From: a virus
DNA: 34,914 bases
Direction: 5' to 3' (one strand)
Virus record (IMG/VR): IMGVR_UViG_3300010354_009973
Span: 1-34,914 of that record
Shown: piece after piece, positions 25,101 through 31,640 of the stretch
Layout of the letters: the number at the start of each line of letters is the position of its first letter
Position numbering within the stretch: position 1 is the first letter of the stretch
Program-made: the position numbers and the translations under genes
Notes under the pieces: generated by a model
What the model was told of the DNA's origin: nothing
Seen by the model: only the letters and a program-made list of their open reading frames with translations
Database searches by the model: none

Positions 25101-26801
25101 TTCTGCAGGAGTTGTTCCATAAGGAGTAAAAGTTACTGTATCATTATAATAAGTTCCAGGTGCAGAATTATCAAGTGCTAATTGTAATAATTGTTGAAAA
25201 TAATCTAATGCAACTAAGGTTTGTCCTAGTTGTCTACCTCTAGCTAATAAAGAACTTGCATTTCTGTAATAAGATTTACCTGCCCAAATAGTTTGATATG
25301 TGCCTCCGGTTAACAAATCGATACATAAACCTTCGATGATTAATCCTAAATCTCGTTTACATAAATCTTTATTGTAAACAAAATCTTTAAAATCAACATC
25401 TCCATAACCTGATAATGTAACTGTGGATTCATTTTCTATTAGGTTATCGATATAAGCAATAACTTCTTCTTGAATAAAAAATTTGTTCTCTAGAATATGA
25501 GCTACAGTATCATTATATCCTGTTGAATTTATTATTTCGTAAGGATCAGCGGTAGTATTGTATAGTGTGTTTCCAATAGTATAAGAAATAGTTTGAGTAT
25601 AATTTCCTAATTCTTGATTAGCTATTTCTAATAATTGTTGTGCTCTTAAACAAGCGGCTCCTACTGTGGCATATGCATAGGACCAACTTCTTCCTTCGCT
25701 GCCTGATGGAGTTTTACGTTGTAAGTCGTCACCAATTGTGGATACAAACAGATTTGTTGGACTTCTGTGACTAGAATTATCTACATAATATTTGGTAGCT
25801 GCTTGTAAATCATCACCTGCATTAGGTGTTCCGAATCCTTGTAATTGTCCAGGGTGATCATGCAGTGTTAATGCACCAGTCATAGTATCGCCTTGACGAC
25901 GAACTACAGAATTTCTTGGTAATATTTCGTCGGTTAACCAATTACCTTCCAACAATTCATTGTAAGTTATATCAGTAAAAGTTTGTGTACCAGTTCCTGA
26001 TCCATCGGGGATTACAATTTTATTTGTATTAGCTCTAGCTTCTGCTTCAGTTGGATGGAGACTTAAATGATCTCCGTCGACATATCTAATGTAATAAAAA
26101 CTGCCATTAGCTAGTCCAGTAGCCGGAGTTCCAGTAGTGTTATATCTAATCTTTAAACCATCGCTGCCTGCATTAAATCCATGACCGACAATTTTTGCAA
26201 GTCCTGGACCGAATGCGCTGATAGTTTCCCACCCGACTAAAGTATACGTAGATTCTGGACTTAATGGTTCTGATCTAGCACGTTGAGGCTTTCCTACTCC
26301 ATTAAGAGATTTTTGCTGATATCTTCTATCGTTATAACCTTTATCTGTAACAAAATCATCTTCTAAAATTGCTGTACTGCCTTCTAGATTATGCACAGTA
26401 TTAAATTGATCAATAACTGCTGTACTAGGGTCAGCAACTTTAGCGATTCCGAAATTATTACCATATAATGAAGCACCAAGACTTGGACTAATATCAGAAT
26501 TCAATTCCGAAGAAGTACTTGCCACAGTTACAGTAGTATCAGTTTGAGTAATACCGATACCGTTACCAGCTACTAGTGTTTTAGCTAAAACGTTGTCGCC
26601 AGCATTATTGACAACAAATATCTGTTGAGCTTCGTAACTAGAAGGAAAGTCGTCTAAGTCAGTGCTCTTTATAAAATCGCCTTGACCAAATACAGCATAC
26701 AAATCTCTAAAGTTTTCATTAACTTTTCTAAAAGATTCACGAATGCTGTCACCAGTTCCGTCGTTACCTACAACACCAATGTCAATTATTCTTCTAGCCA
26801 T
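19170..26801 (-). CDS. Giant tail-fibre/adhesin protein, 2543 aa
   Basis: It starts [20 protein letters not shown] followed by [19 protein letters not shown], the fullest copy of the shared anchor. Typical fibre elements occur early ([18 protein letters not shown] ... ATKYYVDNS, about 310-345) and late ([15 protein letters not shown] ... [11 protein letters not shown], near 2030). In between are a [10 protein letters not shown] module (about 200), a right-handed-helix-like stretch (about 680-1100), two copies of a YI..VGTTN module (about 770 and 1430), two copies of an NGSGGxG-ITGTG module (about 1185 and 1454), and an FCCH-like [12 protein letters not shown] module (about 1555). The C-terminal 105 residues ([13 protein letters not shown] ... 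[15 protein letters not shown]) form a compact capping domain known from marine phage fibres. AGAGG precedes the ATG. It is the second gene after erpA in the same late unit. Confidence 0.9.
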   Translation of the reverse strand: MARRIIDIGVVGNDGTGDSIRESFRKVNENFRDLYAVFGQGDFIKSTDLDDFPSSYEAQQIFVVNNAGDNVLAKTLVAGNGIGITQTDTTVTVASTSSELNSDISPSLGASLYGNNFGIAKVADPSTAVIDQFNTVHNLEGSTAILEDDFVTDKGYNDRRYQQKSLNGVGKPQRARSEPLSPESTYTLVGWETISAFGPGLAKIVGHGFNAGSDGLKIRYNTTGTPATGLANGSFYYIRYVDGDHLSLHPTEAEARANTNKIVIPDGSGTGTQTFTDITYNELLEGNWLTDEILPRNSVVRRQGDTMTGALTLHDHPGQLQGFGTPNAGDDLQAATKYYVDNSSHRSPTNLFVSTIGDDLQRKTPSGSEGRSWSYAYATVGAACLRAQQLLEIANQELGNYTQTISYTIGNTLYNTTADPYEIINSTGYNDTVAHILENKFFIQEEVIAYIDNLIENESTVTLSGYGDVDFKDFVYNKDLCKRDLGLIIEGLCIDLLTGGTYQTIWAGKSYYRNASSLLARGRQLGQTLVALDYFQQLLQLALDNSAPGTYYNDTVTFTPYGTTPAEFSVTDDIVLIRYTTLIDIIKNGYEGIAAPTFGNGIYRFEFSNGAVGYVDQGNPANTDIIAGKLVRGKISGAIGKIFRYERNSSPGKDRLSFQLLKPINFVEGEELEYGEPIKDLNISIFIESGVYFEDYPIRLSQNISIVGDEFRRVLIRPNNRISQSPWANTFFRRDSVFDGLRITDFVGSPNPTNNAPPGVKAYTGQGPVSSSVLVIGARYIIDVVGTTNWSLVGAPAGYASGTEFTATGTTSGTGTAFRPSDTSGIINVALGTGVASTSWIGQIWGGNGGEGVIKAVNLGNMTVELHDDLVTKAAIPATEWYIYETTEFGYHYLRDPDRDVNVGPSFANPGNYNSAADTIEGNKPMIANAVTIYTSGLGPALSPSEIEKSERDIGYIIDAIVKDLRLGGREYSLEQQGKFSDVTFTASCITGMNYISTYINTFIIPSESNTVKIVVNNLISTITFAFDPAYNPPKNNKLMDVFLCNDATIVRNVTCQGHGGFMMVLDPAGQILSRSPYAQTCTSVSGSTNRQRFAGGQFIDGFTGRTRATIDSFYVTSGVQVLNLTGADLQRRELQTPTSFYINDVRFQIDSVSAYDPSTGNTAVLLNPTTPWPANDPGTEAIFLAEIQNGSGGPGNILIVSDIIRGTLLLGATITGTGVAAATTIVNQLSGTTGGIGSYTVSGTPQLVPIETKITQQPVPWTYPRTPNIDIETAGYRSMLANDFTQVNDLGYGILANNNGLTEQVSTFTYYCYTSYMASNGSQIRSTNGSSCYGVYGLRASGQDPTEIPDDVNLVFGQVQSAKVFVTGRNPYPAVDQGSTVFYVYDYVYPPFNVSEAEFSHPVEGLTRYEITSLQKTSVAAGTAAGEFNIGRNYIVQFVGTTNFVTIGATASAVVTGTISNGSGGDGTILDVTFVTSGTLALGTYITGTGITPGTFIEQFGTGTGGMGTYVVNNTQNVSSTTITGQPAVDTQFTASGVGSGNGRAWEAFTITNISKANPAVVTVAAPGHNLVDGNMLRIKNVAGMTAINNNVSGNVYYIKNISSTQFSLYIDQQLVTSLNTNTIAYSAYTSGGIAYGGSEIMKAQLSTAGTTGGSAGGVQEEIVNKEILDIRVLQQQQFSNLDEIPVTRPSTAIIFDDQDNVVYRSIAFSINAPSALGDLPDNHAVITTDTSFSYWLPQVEALNTTTTDPVDGAPKTMGATAGDTRLAVLDITDPITIAALNEGDKVFAWRGKTHRIVQYVESSGLVPAYIEIANLSPDININTSPVADGIQQPFSAIQDYAIRAGFQGGVPANIYVRISTMRATGHDLLNVGTGGYNSSNYPNNIFGDPVSEKDSAKEVFEQTTGRVFYVTTDQDGIFRVGRYFKVDQGTGDVSFNAGIALTNLTGIGFKRGVTVNEFSSDDEMTDAAPDTVPTEQAIVNYISYILHLNRDGGIATKFIGPGYMPRNGAIAASANMNLGGFQINNVQAPTLDDDAANKVYVDTEVAKYDSLSELNDVEILGPEAADLLVYVGSSGPYTGLNLWQNATVTGDIQLQFDSSANTVAAVITPNAVGNIEINYAAGIQQSKLSLANAQVSSSDGAISIPITGLFPSTGATGGIGATPGQVRITYGAVGSAPYSIGQRIVLTNVNPNIYNQEWVVVSSSTTITAVTCSLTDSYVSGGDITLQRGSALFDTANFEITNNGWIGIKANGVSLGEMATLAANSVIGNLGTSAVTPVAVTPTDLFKRGTWDTFNGSTSLSTEYAYTFTKGATEAASTFAMNIVSTSGANNSIVKTSSTGAIDATAYKLSSNNIIEKPATIASGLLSIFSDVATTTQLKTLGGIPILTWEGSTDTATPVEVKGQWQLGANATLEATFADLAEWYSADIEYEPGTVLIFGGDAEVTTTTTFGDSRVAGVVSTDPGFKMNGSLQGTRACIALQGRVPCKVVGKIKKGEMLTTAGVAGYAAKAINPQVGTIIGKALQDKDTLEAGVIEVAVGRV

Positions 26802-26814
26802 TTATCAACCTCTT

Positions 26815-27147
26815 TTAATATTCCGATGGAGCGAAGCTTGATCCGCATCCGCAAGTAGTTTCTGCATTTGGATTTTTAATAACAAAAGAAGATCCATGTA
26901 TATCTTCTTTATAATCAACTTCTGCTCCTTGAACGTATTGAAAGCTCATAGAATCAACGATCACTTTAACACCATGAGATTCTATAGAAAAATCGTCTTC
27001 GTTTTCTATTTCATCTAATGTAAAACCATATTGAAATCCAGAACACCCTCCACCTTGAACGAACATTCTAAGTTTTAGGTCTGGGTTGCCTTCTTCTTCG
27101 CATACTTCTTTAATCTTGTTAGCAGCAGATTCTGAGATTATAAGCAT
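26815..27147 (-). CDS. A-type Fe-S cluster carrier (ErpA/IscA/HesB-like)
   Basis: This 110-residue protein matches the HesB/IscA family, which carries or inserts Fe-S clusters. The three ligand cysteines are present: C35 in [10 protein letters not shown], and C99/C101 in [10 protein letters not shown]. The length is typical. Marine T4-like phages often carry one, possibly to load phage or host Fe-S enzymes or a baseplate spike. The start, ribosome-binding site and late promoter are enclosed in a 10-bp inverted repeat (27146-27186). It heads the late unit leading into the giant fibre gene 13 bases downstream, so it is probably made with virion proteins. Confidence 0.95.
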   Translation of the reverse strand: MLIISESAANKIKEVCEEEGNPDLKLRMFVQGGGCSGFQYGFTLDEIENEDDFSIESHGVKVIVDSMSFQYVQGAEVDYKEDIHGSSFVIKNPNAETTCGCGSSFAPSEY

Positions 27148-27186
27148 AAAATCCTCTTCGATGTAATATTTATCAAAGGATTTTAT
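27146..27186 (-). promoter_or_regulatory. RBS- and start-hiding hairpin around the erpA late promoter
   Basis: ATAAAATCCT (27146-27155) and AGGATTTTAT (27177-27186) form a perfect 10-bp inverted repeat. In minus-strand RNA the 3' arm carries AGGA and the first two bases of the start codon. The 5' arm lies upstream of the late promoter at 27167-27174, so late mRNA starting near 27160 cannot form the stem. Confidence 0.75.
27167..27174 (-). promoter_or_regulatory. Late promoter GATAAATA (erpA and fibre unit)
   Basis: GATAAATA on the minus strand, 20 bases before the erpA ATG, in the loop of the 27146-27186 inverted repeat. It is the only clear promoter before the 26.8-12.0 kb fibre block. Confidence 0.75.
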
Positions 27187-27207
27187 AATCCGAATGTAAA
27201 TAAAATT

Positions 27208-27495
27208 ATGTTTATACGGGAAGAAAAAATAGAAGAAGTGTATTACCGCACTAGTAAATTAGGTATACAACACGAATATACACGTATAAGAACAAATGTT
27301 GTTTTTACTTGTGATAATTGTGGACATAATTTTTCTAGACCAAAAGGAAGCGTTAGTCCAAAAAGATTAAGTAACAATTATTTTCATTGTTGTAACAACT
27401 GTGATAGTAAACGATTTGCTCAAAAAAAAGGAGTAGAGCGTAGATTTATTTGGGATTTACCTGCTAGTAGTACACTGCCTATAAACAGATTTTAA
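27208..27495 (+). CDS. Small zinc-ribbon-like protein, 95 aa
   Basis: Two cysteine pairs, CDNC (about 35-38) and CCNNC (about 62-66), suggest a zinc ribbon. Basic residues ([23 protein letters not shown]) surround them. The C-terminus is [15 protein letters not shown] recall close relatives in many T4-like marine phages, with no assigned role. A DNA- or RNA-binding regulator is a reasonable guess. No ribosome-binding site is visible before the ATG. A TATAAT (27184-27189) lies upstream without a matching -35. It is divergent from erpA. Confidence 0.8.
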   Translation: MFIREEKIEEVYYRTSKLGIQHEYTRIRTNVVFTCDNCGHNFSRPKGSVSPKRLSNNYFHCCNNCDSKRFAQKKGVERRFIWDLPASSTLPINRF

Positions 27496-27514
27496 TTTAT
27501 ACATAGTTTAATAC

Positions 27515-27522
27515 ACTAAATA
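27515..27522 (+). promoter_or_regulatory. Candidate late promoter ACTAAATA
   Basis: ACTAAATA lies 18 bases before the ATG at 27541, the same distance as the other late boxes, and is followed by AAGGAG. It varies at the second base from NATAAATA. Confidence 0.5.
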
Positions 27523-27540
27523 AATCACAAGGAGATTTCT

Positions 27541-27885
27541 ATGGAAATTATTATTGCTATCGTGGCTTTGGCTGTGGTTGTTTATGTAGGTTATCGAATT
27601 CTAAATAAAGAAACCCCAGATGGAAGCCATCCATTAGATGCTGCTACTCGAGCACCTTATAAAGTCGAACCTCCTATGACAACTAAAGCAGATGGTATTG
27701 GTCATGAAAGTATTCCTGTAATGCCAACATTAACTAATGTTTTAGATGTAAATGGTGACGGCAAAGTCGATTTACAAGATGCTAAAGAAGCAGTGAAAAA
27801 AACTAAGAAAAAAGTTAAAGAAGTTACTGATGAAGTAGTAGAAAAAGTTAAAAAACCTCGAGGTAGAAAATCAAAAGCAGAATAA
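27541..27885 (+). CDS. Membrane-anchored EF-hand/dockerin-like protein, 114 aa
   Basis: Residues 3-20 are a single hydrophobic span (IIIAIVALAVVVYVGY), likely an N-terminal membrane anchor. A polar linker follows, then DVNGDGKVDLQDAKEAV (about 69-85), a near-perfect calcium-binding loop of the EF-hand/dockerin type. The last 30 residues are Lys-rich and end in KKPRGRKSKAE, which could bind nucleic acid or anionic surfaces. AAGGAG lies seven bases before the ATG and a late-type box lies upstream. A strong shared terminator follows. The family is not recognised; envelope or lysis-stage function is inferred. Confidence 0.82.
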   Translation: MEIIIAIVALAVVVYVGYRILNKETPDGSHPLDAATRAPYKVEPPMTTKADGIGHESIPVMPTLTNVLDVNGDGKVDLQDAKEAVKKTKKKVKEVTDEVVEKVKKPRGRKSKAE

Positions 27886-27909
27886 AAAAGGGCTCTCCGG
27901 AGCCCTTTT
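27886..27909. terminator. Bidirectional terminator with UNCG loop
   Basis: AAAAGGGCTC (27886-27895) pairs perfectly with GAGCCCTTTT (27900-27909) around TCCG, a UNCG-class tetraloop. T runs lie on both sides, so it should stop transcription from the EF-hand gene (+) and from uvsE (-). The two genes converge here. Confidence 0.9.
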
Positions 27910-28927
27910 ATTTTGATAAACTTCGTTCGTATAATGCAAAACTAGCAAGATTTTTTGCTTTTGATTCGCACATAAGATCCGCCCATTCATTATGGGTCAA
28001 TGCCCAATCATTTACAGCGTCATTCCAATAAAAATCACTGTGTGCTCTTAGCTTTTGTTTTTTGTGTCCTGTTAATAATAGTTGAGTATGATCAGGCAAT
28101 GTGTTTACACAATGCTCAACAAGTATGTCTTCACGACTAACACTATAATGACAGACAGGACGGATCCCGCGCCAACTATCAACAACACGTTGAACCCTAT
28201 GATCATTAGGTTGGATATACTCTCCTTCACGGACCCAGTGGTGATGTATGTCCATAACAATAGGCACAAGGTCGCTAATACGTAAGCAGTCATCGAGTCC
28301 ATAACTTATCTCTTCATTTTCAATTGTAAGTGTGTTACGTGCTTCGGGACTGAGACGTTGATAGGCAGCACGAACGCCGTCTGGACCTTGCCGTCCAGCA
28401 ATATGAACATTAATTTTAAAGTCTTGAAAAGTTTTGCCATATCCCATCCAGCGAGCCATATCTACGTGGTACTCGAACTCGTCAATGCTACGGGTGACAA
28501 TATCTGGATTATCGCTTGCCAAAACGCAAAATTGGCCTGGATGAAAAGATAGACGCACATCACGACTACGAGCCAACTGACCCACTTGGCTAAACTGTGA
28601 TTCACAGTAAGCCCTAACGTCACTGCGACGCCAAAAATAACTCCAAGTCCGCTCAGTGTATACTGGTAAAATGTCAGAACTGATACGAACCATTCTAAGT
28701 CGTTCATTTAAATCCCCCACTCGTTCAACGAGTAATCTAGTTGCTTCAATATTTTGGACCATAAGGTCCCATAGTTTTTGTTCAGCTACTTCTTTTGTTT
28801 GGCGATTAAGCCAAGCTACAGTAGTAGTCCCTGTATTATATTTTTTACAATCATCCTTTGGTTTAATACCATCTATTTGATGTGGATGATCGATCCATTT
28901 GCAAGCGAAACCTATACGTTTAGTCAT
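27908..28927 (-). CDS. uvsE: UV damage endonuclease UvsE/UvdE
   Basis: This 339-residue TIM-barrel enzyme nicks DNA 5' of UV photoproducts and starts an alternative excision repair. Conserved segments are RISSDILP (81-88), FHPGQF (128-133), NVHIAGRQG (173-181), ENEE (203-206) and MDIHHHW (225-231). These supply the metal-binding His/Glu/Asp set. Surface-ocean phages benefit from repairing sunlight damage. The promoter is a perfect TTGACA-17-TATAAT whose predicted +1 is the A of the ATG. No ribosome-binding site is visible, so translation is probably leaderless. It ends in the bidirectional terminator. Confidence 0.95.
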   Translation of the reverse strand: MTKRIGFACKWIDHPHQIDGIKPKDDCKKYNTGTTTVAWLNRQTKEVAEQKLWDLMVQNIEATRLLVERVGDLNERLRMVRISSDILPVYTERTWSYFWRRSDVRAYCESQFSQVGQLARSRDVRLSFHPGQFCVLASDNPDIVTRSIDEFEYHVDMARWMGYGKTFQDFKINVHIAGRQGPDGVRAAYQRLSPEARNTLTIENEEISYGLDDCLRISDLVPIVMDIHHHWVREGEYIQPNDHRVQRVVDSWRGIRPVCHYSVSREDILVEHCVNTLPDHTQLLLTGHKKQKLRAHSDFYWNDAVNDWALTHNEWADLMCESKAKNLASFALYERSLSK

Positions 28928-28933
28928 GTGTAT

Positions 28934-28962
28934 ATTATAAACATATCAACGCCAGTTGTCAA
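28934..28962 (-). promoter_or_regulatory. Consensus sigma70 promoter for uvsE
   Basis: TTGACA (28962-28957), 17 bases, TATAAT (28939-28934) on the minus strand match the consensus at all twelve positions. Six bases separate the -10 box from the ATG. The spacer contains the stop codon of the glycosyltransferase gene. Confidence 0.88.
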
Positions 28963-29644
28963 CGATAATTGGGTCTTGTACGTCCGAAGGTTTTGGTTCA
29001 CCATGAAATACCAACACTTTGGTTCTAGGATCGATTTTTGGATTTTCAATTGATCTAAAAATACGTTTGTTATCTAATCTTACAATATCTGCTTTGTTTC
29101 TAATTTCCCACTTATAACTTTGAATCCATTCATCTGGCCAAAAGGAAAAGTTATGTTTAATTTGAGAAAATATCCAGTCTTGATCTCCATGCATTCTTTT
29201 TACAACATCTTTTTCTTTTAAAAAGTTTTCCCATACATACGAGTGACTGCCTTTTTCTAGTTTAAAAATACTACTATTAAACTTATTCCAATTTTTTACA
29301 GTACTACGATTAAAATCTCTTATGATACAAAATTGACTATTATTATAATTCCATAATTCATCGATTGAATTTATAACAACAACATCTAAATCAAAGAAAA
29401 GAATAGATCCAGATAATGGTAGTTCATTACTGAATACCCAAGTTTTATACCACCATCCTGACAAGTTTAAATGAATAGGGATAGGAATAACTTTAATTTT
29501 TTCATTTAAACCGCTAGGATTTTCAGTAATACAGGCAAAGTTAAAGTTAACTGTACTATTTCTTCTAACCATATTGTACAGTTTGTTTACATAATCAGAA
29601 CTATACTTGTCTCCGTGTTTTAGACAAACTATCCATTTATCCAT
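28946..29644 (-). CDS. Glycosyltransferase-like protein with DxD motif
   Basis: This 232-residue protein looks like a GT-A glycosyltransferase. ILFFDLDVVV at residues 81-90 holds the DLD metal/nucleotide-sugar motif. GDQDWIFSQI (about 153-162) and VLVFHGEPKPSD near the C-terminus are typical of GT8-like enzymes. The donor and acceptor are unknown; a phage surface, DNA or host LPS target is possible. The ATG lies eight bases inside the kdsA end, with GAGG before it. Its neighbours kdsA, the QueD-like gene and the DUF115-like gene suggest an envelope-sugar cluster. Confidence 0.75.
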   Translation of the reverse strand: MDKWIVCLKHGDKYSSDYVNKLYNMVRRNSTVNFNFACITENPSGLNEKIKVIPIPIHLNLSGWWYKTWVFSNELPLSGSILFFDLDVVVINSIDELWNYNNSQFCIIRDFNRSTVKNWNKFNSSIFKLEKGSHSYVWENFLKEKDVVKRMHGDQDWIFSQIKHNFSFWPDEWIQSYKWEIRNKADIVRLDNKRIFRSIENPKIDPRTKVLVFHGEPKPSDVQDPIIVDNWR

Positions 29645-30455
29645 TAACTGCCTCGTAAACTTTTTTTATGCTTTCTAATAAAGCACTTAATTCACTTAAT
29701 GGAATCATATTAGGACCATCGCTAGGAGCGGAATCTGGATTCTCATGTGTTTCTATAAAAACTGCATTTACACAACCAGTAGCTATAGCCGCCCTCGCCA
29801 AGTATGGGACCATTGATCTATCTCCACCTGAGCTTGTTCCCATTCCTCCAGGCTGTTGTACACTGTGAGTACAATCAAAGACCACGGGATAACCAGAACG
29901 TTCCATAATAGGTAGACTACGCATGTCAACCACAAGATTATTGTATCCATGTGTTACTCCTCTTTCACATAACATAATACGATTATTACCAGTACTGGCT
30001 ATTTTTTCAGCAGCTTTACTGATATCGTTCGGAGCCATAAATTGGCCTTTTTTAATATTAACAGCAAGGCCTGTTTCTCCTGCTGCTAATAATAGGTCTG
30101 TCTGTCTGGAAAGAAAAGCTGGAATTTGTAGAACATCGATATTTGCTTCTTTGCAAAGTCTAGCTTGTTCGGGATGATGTATGTCCGTGAGTGTGGCTAC
30201 ATTTAAGTTTTGCTTTACACCAAACATTACATCCAATCCTTCTTTAATACCTAGGCCACGTTTGGTGCTGATGCTAGTTCTATTAGCTTTATCGAAACTA
30301 CTTTTATAGATGAAGTTCATGCCTAGATTATCTGTAATTTGTTTTACAGTTTCGGCTATCATCAAAGCATGTTGTAGTGATTCAATTTGACATGGGCCAG
30401 CAATAACAGTTAATGGCTGTCCCTTGCCAACATAAAAATTAGATATCTTTATCAT
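29637..30455 (-). CDS. kdsA: 3-deoxy-8-phosphooctulonate (Kdo-8-P) synthase
   Basis: KdsA condenses phosphoenolpyruvate with arabinose 5-phosphate to make Kdo-8-phosphate, the first dedicated step to the inner-core LPS sugar Kdo. Clear signatures are VIAGPCQIE (C22), KSSFDKANRTS (51-61), ATLTDIHH, LQIPAFLSRQTDL, DCTHSVQ (H197) and FIETHENP...SDGPN (E235, D246). Its 272 residues are full length. The Cys/His/Glu/Asp set fits the metal-dependent class, not the Asn-type metal-independent enzyme. The ATG lies three bases after the queD-like stop, with a weak ribosome-binding site. A phage-borne copy could boost or reshape host LPS. Confidence 0.95.
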   Translation of the reverse strand: MIKISNFYVGKGQPLTVIAGPCQIESLQHALMIAETVKQITDNLGMNFIYKSSFDKANRTSISTKRGLGIKEGLDVMFGVKQNLNVATLTDIHHPEQARLCKEANIDVLQIPAFLSRQTDLLLAAGETGLAVNIKKGQFMAPNDISKAAEKIASTGNNRIMLCERGVTHGYNNLVVDMRSLPIMERSGYPVVFDCTHSVQQPGGMGTSSGGDRSMVPYLARAAIATGCVNAVFIETHENPDSAPSDGPNMIPLSELSALLESIKKVYEAVNG

Positions 30456-30457
30456 GA

Positions 30458-30961
30458 TTAATCAAACAACTCTTCATTCCATTCTCTGTGACCTTCTCTA
30501 AAAGCCATATTACTTTGTGTTTCGCGAACTTCTACACGATAACACCAAAGACGTTCAGCTTCGCTTGGTCCCCACATGTCTGGAATATAAACGCCATTGA
30601 CAAATTTATAAAGCTGATCGGCAAGCCCTTCGCATCCTAGACGAGGAAGTACTACTATCTTTGCCATTTTCTTTTCTTGTAACAGTTTAAATGTCTCTAG
30701 TTCAGGATCATCTTGTGCTACAATAAGTGTGTGATCGAATTGGTCTTCTAGAATCTTTTTAAGTTCTTTGAGACCACCGTAATCAGCTGCCCAATTACGT
30801 ACATCTAAATCATCTGTACCAAAATAAAACTTCATCGAAAAACTATAACCATGAATTAAATTACAGTGACTATCAGCACGCCATTGACGGTAGGCGCACG
30901 GAAAGGCATCGTGATATTCTTTTGTACTAGTATATTTGTAAATTTTTGTTGGGTAAGACAT
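30458..30961 (-). CDS. QueD-like 6-carboxytetrahydropterin synthase family protein
   Basis: This is a tunnelling-fold pterin-synthase-like protein of 167 residues. The segment RQWRADSHCNLIHGYSFSM (about 25-43) corresponds to the QueD 'C..LHGH.Y' region. VRNWAADYGGLKELK (about 54-68) and DQFDHTL match the next core elements. The third metal His is Tyr here (HGY), and the usual early 'AAH' His is absent, as I recall in a separate phage/alphaproteobacterial subgroup. QueD makes the precursor of 7-deazaguanines used in queuosine and in some phage DNA modifications. No queC, queE or folE is in this window. GGAGA precedes the ATG, and a sigma70 promoter lies at 31045-31074. Confidence 0.82.
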   Translation of the reverse strand: MSYPTKIYKYTSTKEYHDAFPCAYRQWRADSHCNLIHGYSFSMKFYFGTDDLDVRNWAADYGGLKELKKILEDQFDHTLIVAQDDPELETFKLLQEKKMAKIVVLPRLGCEGLADQLYKFVNGVYIPDMWGPSEAERLWCYRVEVRETQSNMAFREGHREWNEELFD

Positions 30962-30970
30962 GCTACTTCT

Positions 30971-30993
30971 CCTATGTTAAATTTTAGCATAGG
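30971..30993 (-). repeat. Inverted repeat in the queD leader
   Basis: CCTATG (30971-30976) and CATAGG (30988-30993) are perfect inverted arms, with TAAA/TTTA pairing inside on either side of one mismatch. In minus-strand RNA the 3' arm covers the first part of the AGGAG ribosome-binding site. It lies inside the leader made from the promoter at 31045-31074. It could limit translation or be a protein operator. Confidence 0.45.
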
Positions 30994-31044
30994 CTTGCAG
31001 AATTTGTAAAGCGGGAATGAAAGCCAGAAAGGCCGCTATGTGTT

Positions 31045-31074
31045 ATTATATACTTATAATTTTGTTATTGTCAA
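31045..31074 (-). promoter_or_regulatory. Sigma70-type early promoter for queD-kdsA unit
   Basis: TTGACA (31074-31069), an 18-base spacer and TATAAT (31050-31045) lie on the minus strand. The -35 is in the last codons of the DUF115-like gene and its stop lies in the spacer. Predicted +1 is near 31038, giving a leader of about 77 bases. A TATAAGTA in the spacer resembles a late box but is probably secondary. Confidence 0.8.
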
Positions 31075-31635
31075 GTTCTTAATATCCTTCCACTGATCTG
31101 GAATTCTCCAACCTTCTGGTTGTAGTTGTTCGAACTCAATAGTCGAATAGTGATTGAATACTCTTTTCAGTTGATAGATCCAAAAGTCTGGAGCAACTCT
31201 TCTATCGTGTGGTCCTGCATAGTTTGCAGTTCCTTTATAGATGTTATTAATGAAACTTGTTTTACTCCAAAGATCAAACCCTAATAATATTATTTTTTTT
31301 GGATTTTTTAAACAAGCAAGAAGAACAGCGTATGGCCCACTATTCCAATGAAATGGTTGATCTACTTTATTAACACCTGTAAACGGTAATAAAGGTAAGG
31401 ATTTCACTTGTCTAGTGTGCTGATAATGATCGAACCAATCTTCTCTAGTATAGACTATTTTTCCTTTGTTAGCTTCGTTTCTTAGTATTTCGTCCACCAT
31501 TCTTCGATCAACCGCAACATATTCGTCACAGGTATGATCTCTGTGTACCGCATTGCAACCTATAGTGTGATCTTTAATTTGATTAAGGGCAAAGCTTTCT
31601 CGACTTTGCCCGTTTCCTATAACCCAAATTTTCAA
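31054..31635 (-). CDS. DUF115/Maf-like Rossmann-fold protein
   Basis: The protein reads KIWVIGNGQSRESF, then GCNAVHRD, YVAVDRRM, NSGPYAVLLACL and KIILLGFDLW. This order resembles DUF115 (MAF_flag10-like) and related glycosyl/sialyl-transfer proteins that begin with a short Rossmann strand and loop. A frame-open ATG at 31707 would overlap the fibre gene by 67 bases and add an unrelated N-terminus. TTG at 31635, five bases after the fibre stop, puts the first strand at residues 2-6 and gives 193 residues. The ribosome-binding site is weak, so the start is not certain. It follows the fibre gene in a late unit and probably acts on sugars. Confidence 0.75.
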   Translation of the reverse strand: MKIWVIGNGQSRESFALNQIKDHTIGCNAVHRDHTCDEYVAVDRRMVDEILRNEANKGKIVYTREDWFDHYQHTRQVKSLPLLPFTGVNKVDQPFHWNSGPYAVLLACLKNPKKIILLGFDLWSKTSFINNIYKGTANYAGPHDRRVAPDFWIYQLKRVFNHYSTIEFEQLQPEGWRIPDQWKDIKNLTITKL

Positions 31636-31640
31636 TTGTT

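Noticed and set aside
10810-26000. Long plus-strand open frames opposite the fibre genes
   Set aside because: They lie inside strong minus-strand genes, lack ribosome-binding sites and promoters, and have Pro/Ser/Val-rich composition typical of the complement of Thr/Gly/Asp-rich fibre codons.
26795-26810. GATAAATG before the giant fibre start as a late box
   Set aside because: It overlaps the start codon itself, leaving no room for initiation upstream, and lacks the final A of the box.
27184-27189. TATAAT as promoter of the zinc-ribbon gene
   Set aside because: No -35-like sequence at 15-19 bases upstream; the bases are already explained by the erpA hairpin arm. A weak promoter cannot be excluded.
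31051-31058. TATAAGTA as a late promoter for queD
   Set aside because: It sits in the spacer of a near-perfect sigma70 promoter (TTGACA-18-TATAAT), which explains the site better.
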